Assembly: GCA_049999765.1 (NCBI GenBank)
Contig: JBNGIQ010009436.1
Span: forward strand, 24,323-76,564
DNA length: 52,242 bases
Direction of reading: 5' to 3'
From: Phaeoceros laevis
Taxonomy: Eukaryota; Anthocerotophyta; Anthocerotopsida; Notothyladales
Shown: positions 1-10,315 of the stretch, piece by piece
Position numbering within the stretch: position 1 is the first letter of the stretch
How the letters are laid out: every line of letters starts with the position of its first letter
Position numbers and translations under genes: made by a program
Notes under the pieces: generated by a model
Database searches by the model: none
What the model saw: only the letters and a program-made list of their open reading frames with translations
What the model was told of the DNA's origin: nothing

Positions 1-1051
1 CAATACGCACGACGAATGTAGCTCGGGAGGTACCCGGTCGTCTACGTCGACCTCGCTCCAGCTTCTGGCGATGACGTCGAGGGATCGACGATGATGCACA
101 GCAGCAAGCTCTACATGTATTCTAGTCAAGTACCTGGCGCCTCACGACGATAAGGTGGCCAGGGGCCGTGAACGCTTTTTGGAGAGGCAGGGGTACCGTG
201 GCCAGGGCTGGCAGGGCTACAGGGACGCCATCGCCAGGACCTTCGCCCACCGCCCTCTGCCATGCCCGAGATCACGCCCTATCTCAGCCCCGAGACCTGT
301 GTATGCAGGCGCCTCAGCGTTATCGGTACCTAATTTAGCCCACGGCTTCAAGTTAGGCCCTTCGAAGCTACTGGTTGAACGTGGAGTGATGGTCAGCTGG
401 GGTCTCCTGCTGTCCATACAGCAGGCGACTTGGAAGTTTCTTCCAACCGCACCTGCCACCCAAGTTGCCGCGTACAGTGTCCCGGCCGACTTGTGGAGAA
501 GACTGATGTAATTTGATGTTTGATTTTTACTTGACGGAACTAACGCTAGATTGGCACCGGAGAGCACGCCAAGGATTGGCACCATCAGACGAGAGAGCTC
601 ACAGTGCCGATAATTTATTGAGGCATGTAGTTTCTTCTCATCGTCAAAAATACTATTTATCCGCTTAAACACTAGCCGTTTGCTAAGCCAAAAATTTCCC
701 TCCCTCTTGATAACAGACAGCTGAAAACCGTGCGTCCCAGGCGGAAGCACTTTACCCTCCGATGTTCTGGAACCGAGTACCTCAATACCTGCAGGCGTCA
801 AACCACATCAGCACATCAAGTTTCTTGAAAGCTCCTCAACCAAACAGCTGACAAACCCAGTTGCAACAGCACATACCTGCAAATCCAGTCGCGTTGCCCC
901 AATATCCACACCAGTGCCTCAATGGTGCACTGTCACCAGGGGTGTTGGAATCGCATCAAGATCTCCCACATCCCCACCATACTGCAAAGCCCTATTGTCT
1001 CCTAATATTGCGTGAATACCTCCTCTCTCAGGGACATTATCTGAGCCACCA
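1..1051. other. No supported gene; downstream of tafazzin
   Basis: I see no recognisable coding exon here. Two long open frames overlap on opposite strands (155-511 plus and 217-801 minus); neither resembles a known family and the sequence is GC-rich around 180-480, where chance open frames are expected. The part near 1000 is probably the 3' untranslated region of the tafazzin gene, which is transcribed leftwards. Confidence 0.4.
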
Positions 1052-3189
1052 CTATTGCTTGGCTTGGCTGGTCTGAAAAAGGCCCCTAGCAGCAAATCCA
1101 ACAGTCATGGTAGGGTTCACGAAGGCCTGTAGTCTCCACATCATACCCCCCTGCTGCGCAATGATATCCATGGCACGCTGTGCTTCAGGTGATATGATAT
1201 TTCTGTCACAATATGGGCGAAGCCCATCAATCCTGCTTTCATGCTGCACCAAGCGTCCTACTTGAAGCGCTTCCTCATTACAACGGACCCGATCCTGGGT
1301 TCTAGCTTCAAGTGGTGCACTTGGGCTTGTCAAAACTGCAAAGTCTTCCAGGGATCCGTTGCTGTCCCAGTCTACCCTCTCCCAAAGTCCACCCCGTCTT
1401 TCAAACACTTGTGCTCTCTCCGTCTGCTTACCATCAAGCACAAGCTGATCAAGCTCTTTCTTAAGCTCTTGCAACCTCTCACTCACCCTCATGGCTATGA
1501 CATCATAAAGAACTCCTTGGTCCTTGCTTTCCTTGATAAGGTCATCTAGCTGGATTGGGTCTCCAACAAGCACTGTAACCTGAAGTGGAGTGACATTATA
1601 AGAAATCATCAGGGACAAAACAGTGCACCGCATATAATGCTATGCAAAATCACCGCACCTGCTTGCAGATAGAAGGCAATTTGCTCCCAATTGGCATCAC
1701 CTCTTGCATACCGGTGTGCACAAAGGGCACTACAAGAGGTACATGTTCCAAATCCATCACCAACCTGAAGACATTTAATATATTGTCAGAAATGAGATTG
1801 CAAGCATACTGAACAAGTATACAAGAAAACTAAGACGCTTACGTCTTACCACTGACAAACATTTAATCAAGGTAGATTAGGTGCTGAGGACCACCTTCCA
1901 ATCCCTCGCTTCACTTGTCCAATTGTCTTCCCTCCATCCCTGGAACGGCTGCCCTCTGGGAAAATGTGAACCCAATCACCTTGCCGGAGTTTTGACAGAG
2001 CTAGGTCAACACCCTGCAATGTACAGAATGTTACCTAGGCTGTAACAAGCCCACAAACTTACCCCAGGCACCTAGACAGGGGTAAGTTTGAATTCATTGA
2101 AAAGCAGAAATGAAGGTGCACCAGGAAATAGTCACCTGCTGATGCACCCCAGCCCCTCGAGAAAGTGGAAGCACTTTAACACATCGGAAAAAAGCTGATG
2201 ACACTGTGTTCTTGAAGCATCTATCGGTGGCACACAGGGTCCACCGCAGTTTGCTTGCGTTCATCATCATTTGTGGGGACAGCATTGATGCGATCACCAG
2301 TGGATCGTCCATGGATGCAACATGGTTGCTTACCTGCAAACCGAGAGGAGCTTAGCTTTGCAACTTCATGCCATCAGTAAGTCACTGGAGCACGGCACAT
2401 CAGATTTCTAGGGGCAGCTTACAGTTATCAGGGCTTGACCTTGTGGCCGATCGAGTATAGCACGTTGCAGCTTGTCAGAACCAACAACCTGTCCAGGCAC
2501 AAAGCTAGGTAAGCAACGGTAGTAACAAGAAGCCGCCATTGTCAGGAGCGGGCAAAGTACAACAAGAACCCTACCTCTGTACGGTTCAAGCCGTGCATGA
2601 AAGCGTGGCAAACGTTGCCAATTACAGGCACAGCAACAGCTTGGAGCATGCGCACAACGCGGGAGTCCTGCAAGGCGGCAGAAGGCAACGGACGCGCATC
2701 TGCAGACAGCCAGCACAGATGTCAGGACATAAGCGGAGAAAAAAGGACAAACAAGAGGTGCAAATTTGAGCCGATCGGAATTGACGTACCTTGATGAAGC
2801 GAGGGAGTGGCGGCGGAAGTAAGATTAGCAGGCAGGGGCGTAGCAAGGGTAGGAGGAGGCGCTGATGGCGAGAGCGCATGCGGGTGCCAGAATTTAAGGT
2901 TAGGCCAAAAGGAAGAAGAAGAAGAGGAATTGTAGCTGCGCATAATGCGAGCGAAGACGACATTTCCCTTGAACACACGGGCTGCGACTAAGGTGGTGGC
3001 TGTGGCGCTCCATGCCGGGCGTTGCTGCTTCAAGAAGGAAAGACCAGCAGGGCCAGAAGAGCAGGCTACAGACAGGCGGGAGCGGATGCGATGCTGCATA
3101 GTACGGGCGTTGGCGCGCCATCGACTCCTGAATGTGCCATCGATATGGCTCTCTGCGGTGCCCGCCGCCGCCGCCTCCGCCTGGTCCAT
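1052..3189 (-). CDS. TAZ: Tafazzin-like phospholipid/lysophospholipid acyltransferase
   Basis: Seven exons on the minus strand, read 3189..2790, 2699..2575, 2488..2423, 2333..2136, 2013..1895, 1764..1659, 1579..1052; all phases agree and give 513 aa. Tafazzins are mitochondrial transacylases that remodel cardiolipin. The acyltransferase block is plain: VSNHVASMDDP holds a plant form of the HX4D motif, followed by LRWTLCATDRCFKN, VKVLPLSRGAG, then WVHIFPEGSRSRDGGK (the glycine/proline-rich substrate motif) and VVPFVHTGMQEVMPIG. The order and spacing match plant tafazzins. The first ~130 residues are rich in Arg, Ser and Ala and look like an organelle presequence plus linker; the first ATG at 3189 is the longest choice, but a start further in is possible. 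The C-terminal ~140 residues are a poorly conserved extension, longer than I would expect. The next open frame (1101-919) is another frame and was left out. Confidence 0.93.
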
Positions 3190-3312
3190 CCACCCAGACT
3201 TCCGCTCGGACACTGGCACCCTGGATCTACTTTCAGGCTGCTTCAAAAGTGTTACCTTGACCTAGAAAGAAGGATTGCTGTTGTCAGAAATGATTCCAGG
3301 ACAGTAGTCTAG

Positions 3313-3384
3313 AATGCTATTCGCCAGAAACCACTCCTGTTGCAGCTCGAGCCTCCGAAAGCTGAGCGATGTCCTGACGTTCTA
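3313..3384 (+). other. Possible upstream ORF or targeting exon of the DYW gene
   Basis: A short ATG-initiated frame of 23 codons starts at 3313 and is rich in Ser, Cys, Arg and Leu (MLFARNHSCCSSSLRKLSDV). It looks like a plant organelle transit peptide. The main PPR frame is open from about 3515 but has no ATG until 3764, so a spliced first exon here could supply the targeting signal. No clean donor/acceptor pair was found, so it may equally be an upstream ORF. Confidence 0.25.
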
Positions 3385-3763
3385 AGCCGACCTGCAGCCA
3401 GGCGATATGGCGATCTGGTTGCCCCAGCCATTGCCACTGCCGCTCCCCCAACGCGTGGTGGATTCGAGGTAGGGGTGGGAAATACTCCCTTCGTGCACTG
3501 TTTCGCACTAGAACTTGAAGTCGTCATCGGCTGATTTGTTTTTGCCTAGCCCTTGCAGCCTGGCATTATCTGAAGCAACTTCAAGGGCTAGAAGGGAAGC
3601 GCTCGATAGCTTGCTCACTCTTTCAGCAGAGGAGACGGATGGAGAAGGTGACGAGAATTTTGTGCTTAGGTGTTTCGCGGAGACAGAGACCACGGAGGGG
3701 AAGCACGTACTGCGTGCTCAGGCACACAATGGGCTTTTTCCTACGCTTGCAAAACCTACATCG

Positions 3764-5926
3764 ATGCATCAGGGAGCCAGGATGAAGGTGGAGGGACGTG
3801 GAGGCATTGCCAAGGAGAGGACCTTTCCTGGAGGATGTCTTGCGAATGTAGAAAGCTTGCAGAAAGAGCATAAGGAAGTATTGTGGCACGACTTATATCC
3901 CAGTGCATCGCTGTGGTGGGACAATAGGCAGGACAAGAAAAGTCCCCGCCATGCTGGTTTTAGCCAAAGGAGATTGAGTGAGGCTTTACGGATGGACCAC
4001 AGATACAAGTCTCCTTGGACGGATAATGGCACACTTTCGCCGAATGGGCCATGGGGTTCACAGATGAGGTGGATTCTTTGTTCTGCAGCTACCTTGACTT
4101 CCGGGAATGAAGTTGCACAGGTTAGTTGTGAGGAGGGATATCTTTCTGAGGCTGTGGAGGCCTTGGACCTGCTGGTGCAGGAAGGGTCTTATGTGGACAT
4201 CCCGCTCTTGTACAGAGTGATCAAGAGGTGTATTGGAGAAAATGATCTCCTTCTTGGCAGGAGAGTACATGCTCTTGCCCTTAGGAGTGGGTACGGGTCC
4301 AACGCGTTTTTGGCCAATCACATCATTACTATGTATGCCTCTCATGGTAAGCTGGATGAAGCAACCAAGGTCTTCAACCAGGTGGATGCTCCAAACGAGT
4401 ACATGTGGGCTTCTATGATTTCTGCTTATGCTGAGCACGGTCAGCCCACTGAGGCTATCAATCTATACGGACAGATGCGTCTGTTGGCATTGAGACCAAA
4501 CAGCTATGTACTTGTGGCCGTTATAAAAGCATGTGCAACTGCAGTAGATTTGGGCTCTGGCAAGGAGGTTCATGCTGATATATTGGGCACTGCAGCTGAG
4601 CTTGACGTTTTTGTTGGAAATGGCCTAGTAGACATGTATGCAAAATGTGGCAGCCTAGAGGATGCTCGCCGAGTGTTTGATGGACTGCCTATGAAAGATG
4701 TGGTCACCTGGAATGCAATGATTGGAGGATATGTTCAAAATGGGCGGGGTGAAGAGGGTCTTACTTTGTACGGAAGTATGCAGCAGCAGGGCATGACTGC
4801 ACCCAATCGTGTTACCTTTGTGTGTCTCCTTCAAGCATGTGGCAGCACCGGGGCTCTGCATCTAGGGAAGCAGCTTCATGGTCAAATTCAGCAAAGAGGA
4901 CTGGAAGCTGATGTAGTTCTCGGCTGTTGCCTGGTAGACATGTATGCAACGTGTGGTAGTTTAGAGGAGGCTCGCGGAGTTTTTGACAGGCTGCCTTCTA
5001 AGAATGTGGTGACCTGGACTGCCCTTCTGAATGGCTATGCACAAAGTAGCGATGCGCAGATGGCAATGCAGTGTTTCAAAGAGATGCTGCAGCAAGGCGT
5101 CAAGCCTGATGGTGCCACCTTTGTTTGCCTTCTCGTTGCATGCAGTCACGAGGGTTTGGTAAGTGAGGGACAGCAATACTTCAAAATGATGTCGGAGGAC
5201 CACAGCATACTCCCAACCGTCAAGCATTTCAATTGTATGGTTGATATTCTTGGGAGGTCTGGCCACCTACATGAGGCAGAGACTATGTTGAAAATGATGC
5301 CACTGGAAAAGGATGTTGTGGGCTGGACCTCTTTGCTGACTGCTTGCAAAAGCTACGGTGACATAGAGCGTGGGAGACGATGTTTTGACCGTCTCATCAC
5401 ACTGGAATCTGCAAATGCATCTGCCTATGCATACGTGCTCCTTGCTAATATGTATGCAAATGCAGGCAGGTGGGGAGATGTGAGTAGGATTGAAGGCCTA
5501 AGAAAGTCTGCGGGTGCCTTGAAGAAGCCTGCAAAAGCCTGCATCGAAGTGAGTAACAAGGTACACCAGTTTACTGTGGGAGAAGAGAGGGCCGATGTTT
5601 CCTCCACGTTGAGGAACATGAATTTCAAGTTGAAGGTGAAAGGCGGGCATGTGCCACACACTGATTTGGTGCTGAAGGCAGTGCCTGAGAGCGAAAAGGA
5701 AGATGCGTTATGTGGACACGCAGAGAAACTGGCTTTGGCCTACGGTCTCCTAAACACTCCTGATGGCACCACTTTGCTGGTTACGAAGAATCTCCGTATG
5801 TGCAATGACTGCCACAGCAGCACAAAGATCATGTCCGCGCTTGAAAAGCGAGAGATTTTGGTCCGAGACGCCCACCGCGTGCACCGCTTTCGCAATGGTT
5901 TTTGCTCTTGTCGGGATCGGCACTGA
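3764..5926 (+). CDS. PLS-class PPR protein with KP-type DYW domain (DRH end)
   Basis: Intronless; 720 aa from the first in-frame ATG, though the frame is open from about 3515, so the N-terminus may lie in an upstream exon. PLS-type pentatricopeptide repeats run from about 4190 to 5480, with typical cores such as LVDMYAKCGSLEDARRVFD and VVTWNAMIGGYVQNG. E motifs and a DYW deaminase domain follow. The DYW zinc/catalytic signature HAEK is at 5717-5728 and the second cysteine pair (CNDC) at 5801-5812, so the active site looks intact. Two features are unusual: the usual Pro-Gly of the PG box is replaced by Lys-Pro (KKPAKACIEV, 5522-5551), and the chain ends in DRH instead of DYW. Such KP variants are considered candidates for U-to-C editing of organelle transcripts, whereas standard DYW domains deaminate C to U. 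Expected location is mitochondrion or plastid. The repeat code that sets the RNA target was not decoded. Confidence 0.93.
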   Translation: MHQGARMKVEGRGGIAKERTFPGGCLANVESLQKEHKEVLWHDLYPSASLWWDNRQDKKSPRHAGFSQRRLSEALRMDHRYKSPWTDNGTLSPNGPWGSQMRWILCSAATLTSGNEVAQVSCEEGYLSEAVEALDLLVQEGSYVDIPLLYRVIKRCIGENDLLLGRRVHALALRSGYGSNAFLANHIITMYASHGKLDEATKVFNQVDAPNEYMWASMISAYAEHGQPTEAINLYGQMRLLALRPNSYVLVAVIKACATAVDLGSGKEVHADILGTAAELDVFVGNGLVDMYAKCGSLEDARRVFDGLPMKDVVTWNAMIGGYVQNGRGEEGLTLYGSMQQQGMTAPNRVTFVCLLQACGSTGALHLGKQLHGQIQQRGLEADVVLGCCLVDMYATCGSLEEARGVFDRLPSKNVVTWTALLNGYAQSSDAQMAMQCFKEMLQQGVKPDGATFVCLLVACSHEGLVSEGQQYFKMMSEDHSILPTVKHFNCMVDILGRSGHLHEAETMLKMMPLEKDVVGWTSLLTACKSYGDIERGRRCFDRLITLESANASAYAYVLLANMYANAGRWGDVSRIEGLRKSAGALKKPAKACIEVSNKVHQFTVGEERADVSSTLRNMNFKLKVKGGHVPHTDLVLKAVPESEKEDALCGHAEKLALAYGLLNTPDGTTLLVTKNLRMCNDCHSSTKIMSALEKREILVRDAHRVHRFRNGFCSCRDRH

Positions 5927-6221
5927 TTATGGGGTGACGTTGGGGCCATTTAAATAGGACATCCCTTTAAATGATGGCTTGCTGCTAGCAGGAGCAGCAC
6001 CTTCTAAGCTTGCCGCGCACGTCTTCCCTTTCAAGAAAAGAGGGCAAGGAGCCCCAGCGGCTACATGTACGCGGCCTCGAGCATCGACGCCTTGCGGAAT
6101 TCCGGAGATGCTCATGACCAGGACGGATGGCATGCCGGAGGAGGTGCGGGAGAGGAGAGGGGCTCGATGAATCCCAGAGATGAGAAAGCAGTGCTACTAG
6201 CAGCACACGGTAACCACCAGC
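5927..6221. other. Intergenic between DYW gene and coiled-coil gene
   Basis: Short spacer that must hold the 3' end of the PPR gene and the promoter and leader of the next. No obvious TATA box or exon was recognised. Confidence 0.4.
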
Positions 6222-7109
6222 ATGCCGAAGAGGCAGGAGAATGCGTTGAGGAGCCCGACAAGCAAGACGAGTAAGAAGGCCAACAAGGCCGGCTTGCCTT
6301 TGAGATGGAGCCTGAGAGTGATGGCACAGAAGAAGAGAGAGAGGGCTGAGGCGGAGAGGGCGGCTGCCGAGATGGAGAGGCAGCGGGTTGAGGCCGAAGA
6401 GGAAAGGCAACGGGCTGAGGCCGAGGCAGGAGCCGAAGCCGAGAATTGCAAGATTGGAGCTGGTTCAGATGAAGAGTCGCTGCTTGCGGAAGTGAGACTG
6501 GAGTCGGCCAGCTCAGTGCGCTCGGAAGTGACGGTAGAGGAAGAGACAGCCGGAATGACAGAGTATGAGCGGCTGAGGGCCGAGAATATCCGGCGCAACA
6601 ACGAAATCCTGCAAAGTTTGGGTATAGACACGGCCAAGGCAGAGTTGGAGCGTGGAAGGGGGAAGAGTGTCACACCCCGGCCAAAAAACAAGGTCCCCAG
6701 CGTCCCCGTGAGGAGGAGTGCCAGGGTGAGGGCCAGGGAAGAGGGGGACATGGAGGAAACTGGCTCGCCTGAGCCTGATGTTCCTGTCTCGGATGAGCAG
6801 TGCATGGAGGAAGTAGACCTGCCGGACGAGGAGCAACAACCTGTAGGACATGCTGCAGTCTGTGGAAGCAGCAGCAGTAGCAGCATCAAGTCGGAGGAGG
6901 AGACTCTGGCTTTGCCGTTGGAGACCTCCCTCCGGGCCTGGGCTAGGAACGTACGGTCCAAGGCGCTCGATGCTCGTGTTTGGTCTGGGAGCTCTAGCCT
7001 TGCGCCAGGTTGGAATATCGTGGTCACCAAGGAGGAAGAATGTCCCAACGCACCTACTTCCGCCCGCTCTGTCACTTGCTTCGCGCAAGGTGCTATCTGC
7101 TCCTCCTGA
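6222..7109 (+). CDS. Coiled-coil protein with an MTEYERLR motif, function unknown
   Basis: Single exon of 295 codons from a real ATG at 6222 to TGA at 7107. Residues 1-35 are basic; residues ~37-72 are a highly charged run (KKRERAEAERAAAEMERQR and similar) that should form a helix or coiled coil. Around residues 110-129 is MTEYERLRAENIRRNNEIL. A similar short motif occurs near the start of several nuclear proteins (WDR76/CMR1-type WD-repeat proteins and CDCA7-type zinc-finger proteins), but neither the WD repeats nor the zinc fingers follow here. A basic RR/PRP patch near 145-170 and an acidic stretch after it suggest a nuclear protein. It could be a truncated relative or a small lineage gene. 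The plus-strand frame is long for this base composition, and an overlapping minus-strand frame (6197-7075) is its shadow. Confidence 0.55.
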   Translation: MPKRQENALRSPTSKTSKKANKAGLPLRWSLRVMAQKKRERAEAERAAAEMERQRVEAEEERQRAEAEAGAEAENCKIGAGSDEESLLAEVRLESASSVRSEVTVEEETAGMTEYERLRAENIRRNNEILQSLGIDTAKAELERGRGKSVTPRPKNKVPSVPVRRSARVRAREEGDMEETGSPEPDVPVSDEQCMEEVDLPDEEQQPVGHAAVCGSSSSSSIKSEEETLALPLETSLRAWARNVRSKALDARVWSGSSSLAPGWNIVVTKEEECPNAPTSARSVTCFAQGAICSS

Positions 7110-7548
7110 ACCCGAGCGGGATCAAGAAGGAAGAAACCCTATCTTGCGGATTGCTGGCCTGAAAGTTGTAGTAATTAGGGAAGGTGAAAGGTGCCGATCC
7201 ATGAGACTGCGAGCACACGACTCGGGAAGTGCGTCCTCAACGTTGAGCACAATGTGTAATGAGACAAGTCTACTAGTGAGCTCGTCAAACAATTTCAGCA
7301 GGCAGCTCGTCAAACGCTTTATCCTGCGTCCCTAGCATTTTCACAAGAAGCATCACTACTGTTCTTGGTTGAATCGGTGTTGCAAAAAGTCTGTTCGGAT
7401 CAAGTTTCACAGCAGTCGTGCTCTCTCAGCTTATCGGGCAGCGGGAATTGTTGCTGCAACGGAGAAGAGGGTTGCACCGGCACTGGTCCCTTCTTCGCAC
7501 GGCTGGTCGCAGTCCTTGAGCTTGTAGGGTCTTCTTCAGGGCACCACG
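7110..7548. other. Intergenic / 5' leader of GRXS15-like gene
   Basis: No separate gene seen. The right half is probably the leader of the glutaredoxin gene. Confidence 0.4.
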
Positions 7549-8583
7549 ATGCTGTCCGCTTGCAAAGCAGCAGCAAGCTCCCTCCGTCGCAGACCTGCAG
7601 GTGTGCGAGAACACTAGCTCCTCGACCGTACTGCTGTGAGCTGGGATTGGTCTGGTAGCAGAGCAGACTAGTAACAATTCTCGTTCTCCCCTCGCAGGGT
7701 CGGTGGCAGTGGCGTGGAGTCAGGCCCAGCAACAATTGCGGTTCTGCACAGCTGCTAGCACCGACACACATGACGACTTCAAGCCGGTGCACAAGTCCCC
7801 TGCTGCAGCTCCATCGGTGCAAGAGCATATAGAGAAGGTTGTGCTTGTTTTCGTCTTTGCAAGGGTTGGTGGTTGGTGCTGTTTTGCCATCTCTGATCCC
7901 AGTCCGCCCTTCGAGTGCTCGCAGGATGTGAAGGAGAATCCTGTGATGGTCTACATGAAAGGAGTACCAGAAGCTCCTCAATGTGGCTTTAGTGCCATGG
8001 TAGTTCGGATTCTGGAAACATACGGTAAGATCGTCTGCACGTCACACAACGTCGTTCACTATCCCTTTGACCTAGAAGGGAGTGGTGTTTTTTAGGCAAA
8101 GCCCTTTCAGAAGATACATCTCATGAGACTTTTTAGTTCACTATCTTCCACATCGCTTTTCACTGACCTCGCTACAACTCCTTCATTGCATACAGATGTA
8201 CCATACAAATCCAGGAATGTGCTGGCTGACCCTGAGCTAAGAAATGGAATAAAGGCATTCAGGTAACCCCATTCGTGCCGTGCTTGCAAAATTTGTAGGC
8301 TTCCACACACTGCCAGGCATAGAATAGCTTCAGTTCCAAGTTGCTGAGCTCTTCTGCTTGTACTGCTTGCAGCAAATGGCCCACGATTCCCCAGGTCTAT
8401 GTCAACGGAGAGTTTGTTGGGGGTTCTGATATCATTCAAAACATGCACAAGGTACAGCGATGCTGGTGTGTGGGAATTGTTAAATCTTGTCAGAACGTAG
8501 GATCAATGCTTACTACTCTCGCTGGTGCACAGAGTGGTGAACTCGAAGCTCTTTTCAAGGACGCCGGGATTGGCAAGAAGTGA
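7549..8583 (+). CDS. GRXS15: Mitochondrial monothiol glutaredoxin, GRXS15-like
   Basis: Six exons: 7549..7600, 7698..7837, 7925..8024, 8196..8262, 8373..8451, 8533..8583; phases agree and give 162 aa. Residues 1-42 are rich in Ala, Ser, Arg and Gln and form a mitochondrial presequence. Then comes the linker [12 protein letters not shown], which is characteristic of plant GRXS15, and the glutaredoxin fold. The monothiol active site is CGFS (in [13 protein letters not shown], exon 3). [18 protein letters not shown] in exon 5 carries the cis-proline and the glutathione-binding GG. GRXS15 transfers iron-sulfur clusters in the mitochondrial matrix. The start ATG at 7549 lies directly before the presequence and no better ATG precedes it. 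The last exon encodes a short Lys-rich end (IGKK). Confidence 0.94.
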
Positions 8584-9224
8584 AAAGTTTGTTTACGGTG
8601 TCTGGACCCAGTGCTACCTCGTTCGTTCGAGGCAGTATCCGAGCTAAGCGTCTGATTCATGATTATCCTTTCATTTTAGCTTCTCCATGTATATACAGAG
8701 TGCAAGGAGCTGGGCCTGGTAAAGGGATCAACTGATCGACGGCTTCATTCTCCTTGTAGAGAACATGGAATGGCTGCTGACCAAGAATAATGCTTGCAAG
8801 CAAGCACATAGTGCAATTCGAGGTCCATCTTTCCAACTGCTCTGTAGTGTATGCAATAACAAACATGACGTGTGATATACGAATGTATATGAAAGGAACA
8901 TGCCTGCGAAACTCTTATAACCAAAGGCTAATTCACCAAATTACGCGTCTGCGAAAGGCGTCAATTAGTAGCTCACAAAGCATCATCATACATTTAGTTT
9001 GCTTGTTGGAGCGCGGAGAAGTTCTCCTCTCCTCACTGTCATCGGCATTGCCCTGCTGCTCCAAGCATCTGGCGGAAGAGCTACCCTCCCGGCGTCTCTG
9101 GTCTCGAGCACCTCTCTCCGTTGTGGACAGACTAGCATGGCATCCTCAGAGCAAGTTGTAGCGCAGTACCAGCAACAGCCAGGAGTTGAGGTACAAGGGG
9201 AACTTGCCTTGTGGGAACAAGGCG
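8584..9224. other. Intergenic; possible N-terminal frame at 9137-9220
   Basis: 3' end of the glutaredoxin gene and upstream part of the next gene. An ATG at 9137 opens a frame (MASSEQVVAQYQQQPG...GELALWEQ) that runs straight toward the helical gene but is in another phase; see the gene entry and findings. Nothing else recognised. Confidence 0.4.
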
Positions 9225-9934
9225 ATGGAGCACTTCCTCCGATCTCAGGCCACTCTGATCTTTGAGGTGTTGATGATGCAGATGGCTCTGAAGGTGGTTG
9301 AGGCAGTGGAGGAGGATGCTAACGCTGTGGCCGGCAGCCTCAATTCTCTGCTAGACTCGCTGCAAGGAGCTCTGTCTGAGGTGCGCGTTCCTGATTCCTG
9401 GCCGGCGAAACCATTGCATATTTGATAGTGCCGAGGTCCTCTGAAATCATGAACGGAAACGCACAGGTGACAGGAAGCACTGTTGAGCACATGCGATGTC
9501 ACAGTGAGACTGCTGGCGAGTTGCAAGCATCAGGTACGGTTCTGCTCTTTCCATCTCGCATAGGGGTTCGGAGAGGGACTGACGAACTGCTCCCTGTGAC
9601 AGCCGTGGATGCAGCAAGCAAAGGGAACCGTTTCATCAACTCGTGTCTACGGTGCGCTGGTGTCTCTGTCCTATTCGGTGTTTTTCCTTTGCCTAGTTTT
9701 AAATTTCTGAAAAGCGTAGTCGTGTTTCAGGTTGAACGAAGAGATGAAGGGGTTGAGCGTCCTAGCTTCTCAGCTGTATCCAGTGTTCTTCTTCTTCGTC
9801 TTTTTTTGTGTTTCTGTGTCTATACAGTATCTGAGCAACAAGGAACGGGCTCTTTGACAACCTAATGCAGAAAGACCTTGAAACAGACCGTGGACCTTTT
9901 CGAACATGCTGCAAGCCGTCATCTCAAACCCTGA
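9225..9934 (+). CDS. Small helical protein, possibly BORCS6-like
   Basis: Five exons, 9225..9380, 9467..9533, 9603..9651, 9731..9775, 9871..9934, all in phase; 126 aa from ATG 9225. The product is almost wholly helical with heptad patterns (VLMMQMALKVVEAVEEDAN; NSLLDSLQGALSE; RFINSCLRLNEEMKGLSVL) and ends KTLKQTVDLFEHAASRHLKP. The pattern of a helix, then a conserved C..LN..MK segment, then a final helix resembles the C-terminal domain of BLOC-1-related complex subunit 6 (BORCS6), which acts at lysosome/vacuole membranes. This is an inference from pattern only. A second N-terminal stretch starting at ATG 9137 would join naturally (GELALWEQ then KAMEHFLRSQ) but needs a shift of frame. The only GT-AG interval there is 31 nt, too short for a normal intron. 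Either ATG 9225 is the true start or there is a small indel. Confidence 0.7.
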
Positions 9935-10090
9935 AGCGCACCCAGAGGTAGTTTTGAGTGGGAATGTGGACCACTCTACTCACCAGTCACCTTGTCATCA
10001 CCTAAGCACGCTTCAGGGACACGTGGTGGTTATGACTGGGTTGCCGGAGTTGCTGGATTTCGATGCAGCAACAACAGGTTACTGAATGCT

Positions 10091-10257
10091 GGAAAGCAAC
10101 GATTGCAAATGGGGTCTTGAATCAATGTGTCTGCCAGGAGTGCAGTTCTGGGCATGTATGGCAAGTGTGGCTAAACAGTGGTGCACGTTCTCAAAAGATA
10201 GTTGCAATGTGAGTCCTGTGCTGGAATGCAATACCTGCTGAGTATGTTCAGGAGAGG
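10091..10257 (+). pseudogene. Relic of a PLS-class PPR gene
   Basis: The stretch reads like decayed PPR repeats. In one frame GKQRLQMG is followed after a stop by SAVLGMYGKCG (10139-10171) and another stop. In a different frame lies VLCWNAIPAEYVQER (10213-10257). These match the order of the motifs LGKQLHGQI, LVDMYAKCG and VVTWNAMIGGYVQNG in the intact DYW gene at 3764-5926. Stops and frame changes show it is not functional. It lies just downstream of the BORCS6-like gene, on the same strand. Confidence 0.6.
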
Positions 10258-10315
10258 CTTACCTACAATTCAAGACGCATCGCATTGTCAACTGGCTTCA
10301 GGCTACTATCATATC

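Noticed and set aside
217-801. Long minus-strand open frame of 194 codons
   Set aside because: Overlaps an open frame on the other strand, has no recognised motif and lies in GC-rich 3' flanking DNA.
919-1101. Open frame overlapping the end of the tafazzin gene, possible alternative C-terminus
   Set aside because: It is in a different frame from the last tafazzin exon, with no splice signal joining them; conservation of this tail is too low to decide.
6197-7075. Minus-strand ORF of 292 codons opposite the coiled-coil gene
   Set aside because: Ser/Leu-rich antisense image of Glu/Arg-rich codons; no ATG context or motif to prefer it, although the two strands cannot be separated with certainty.
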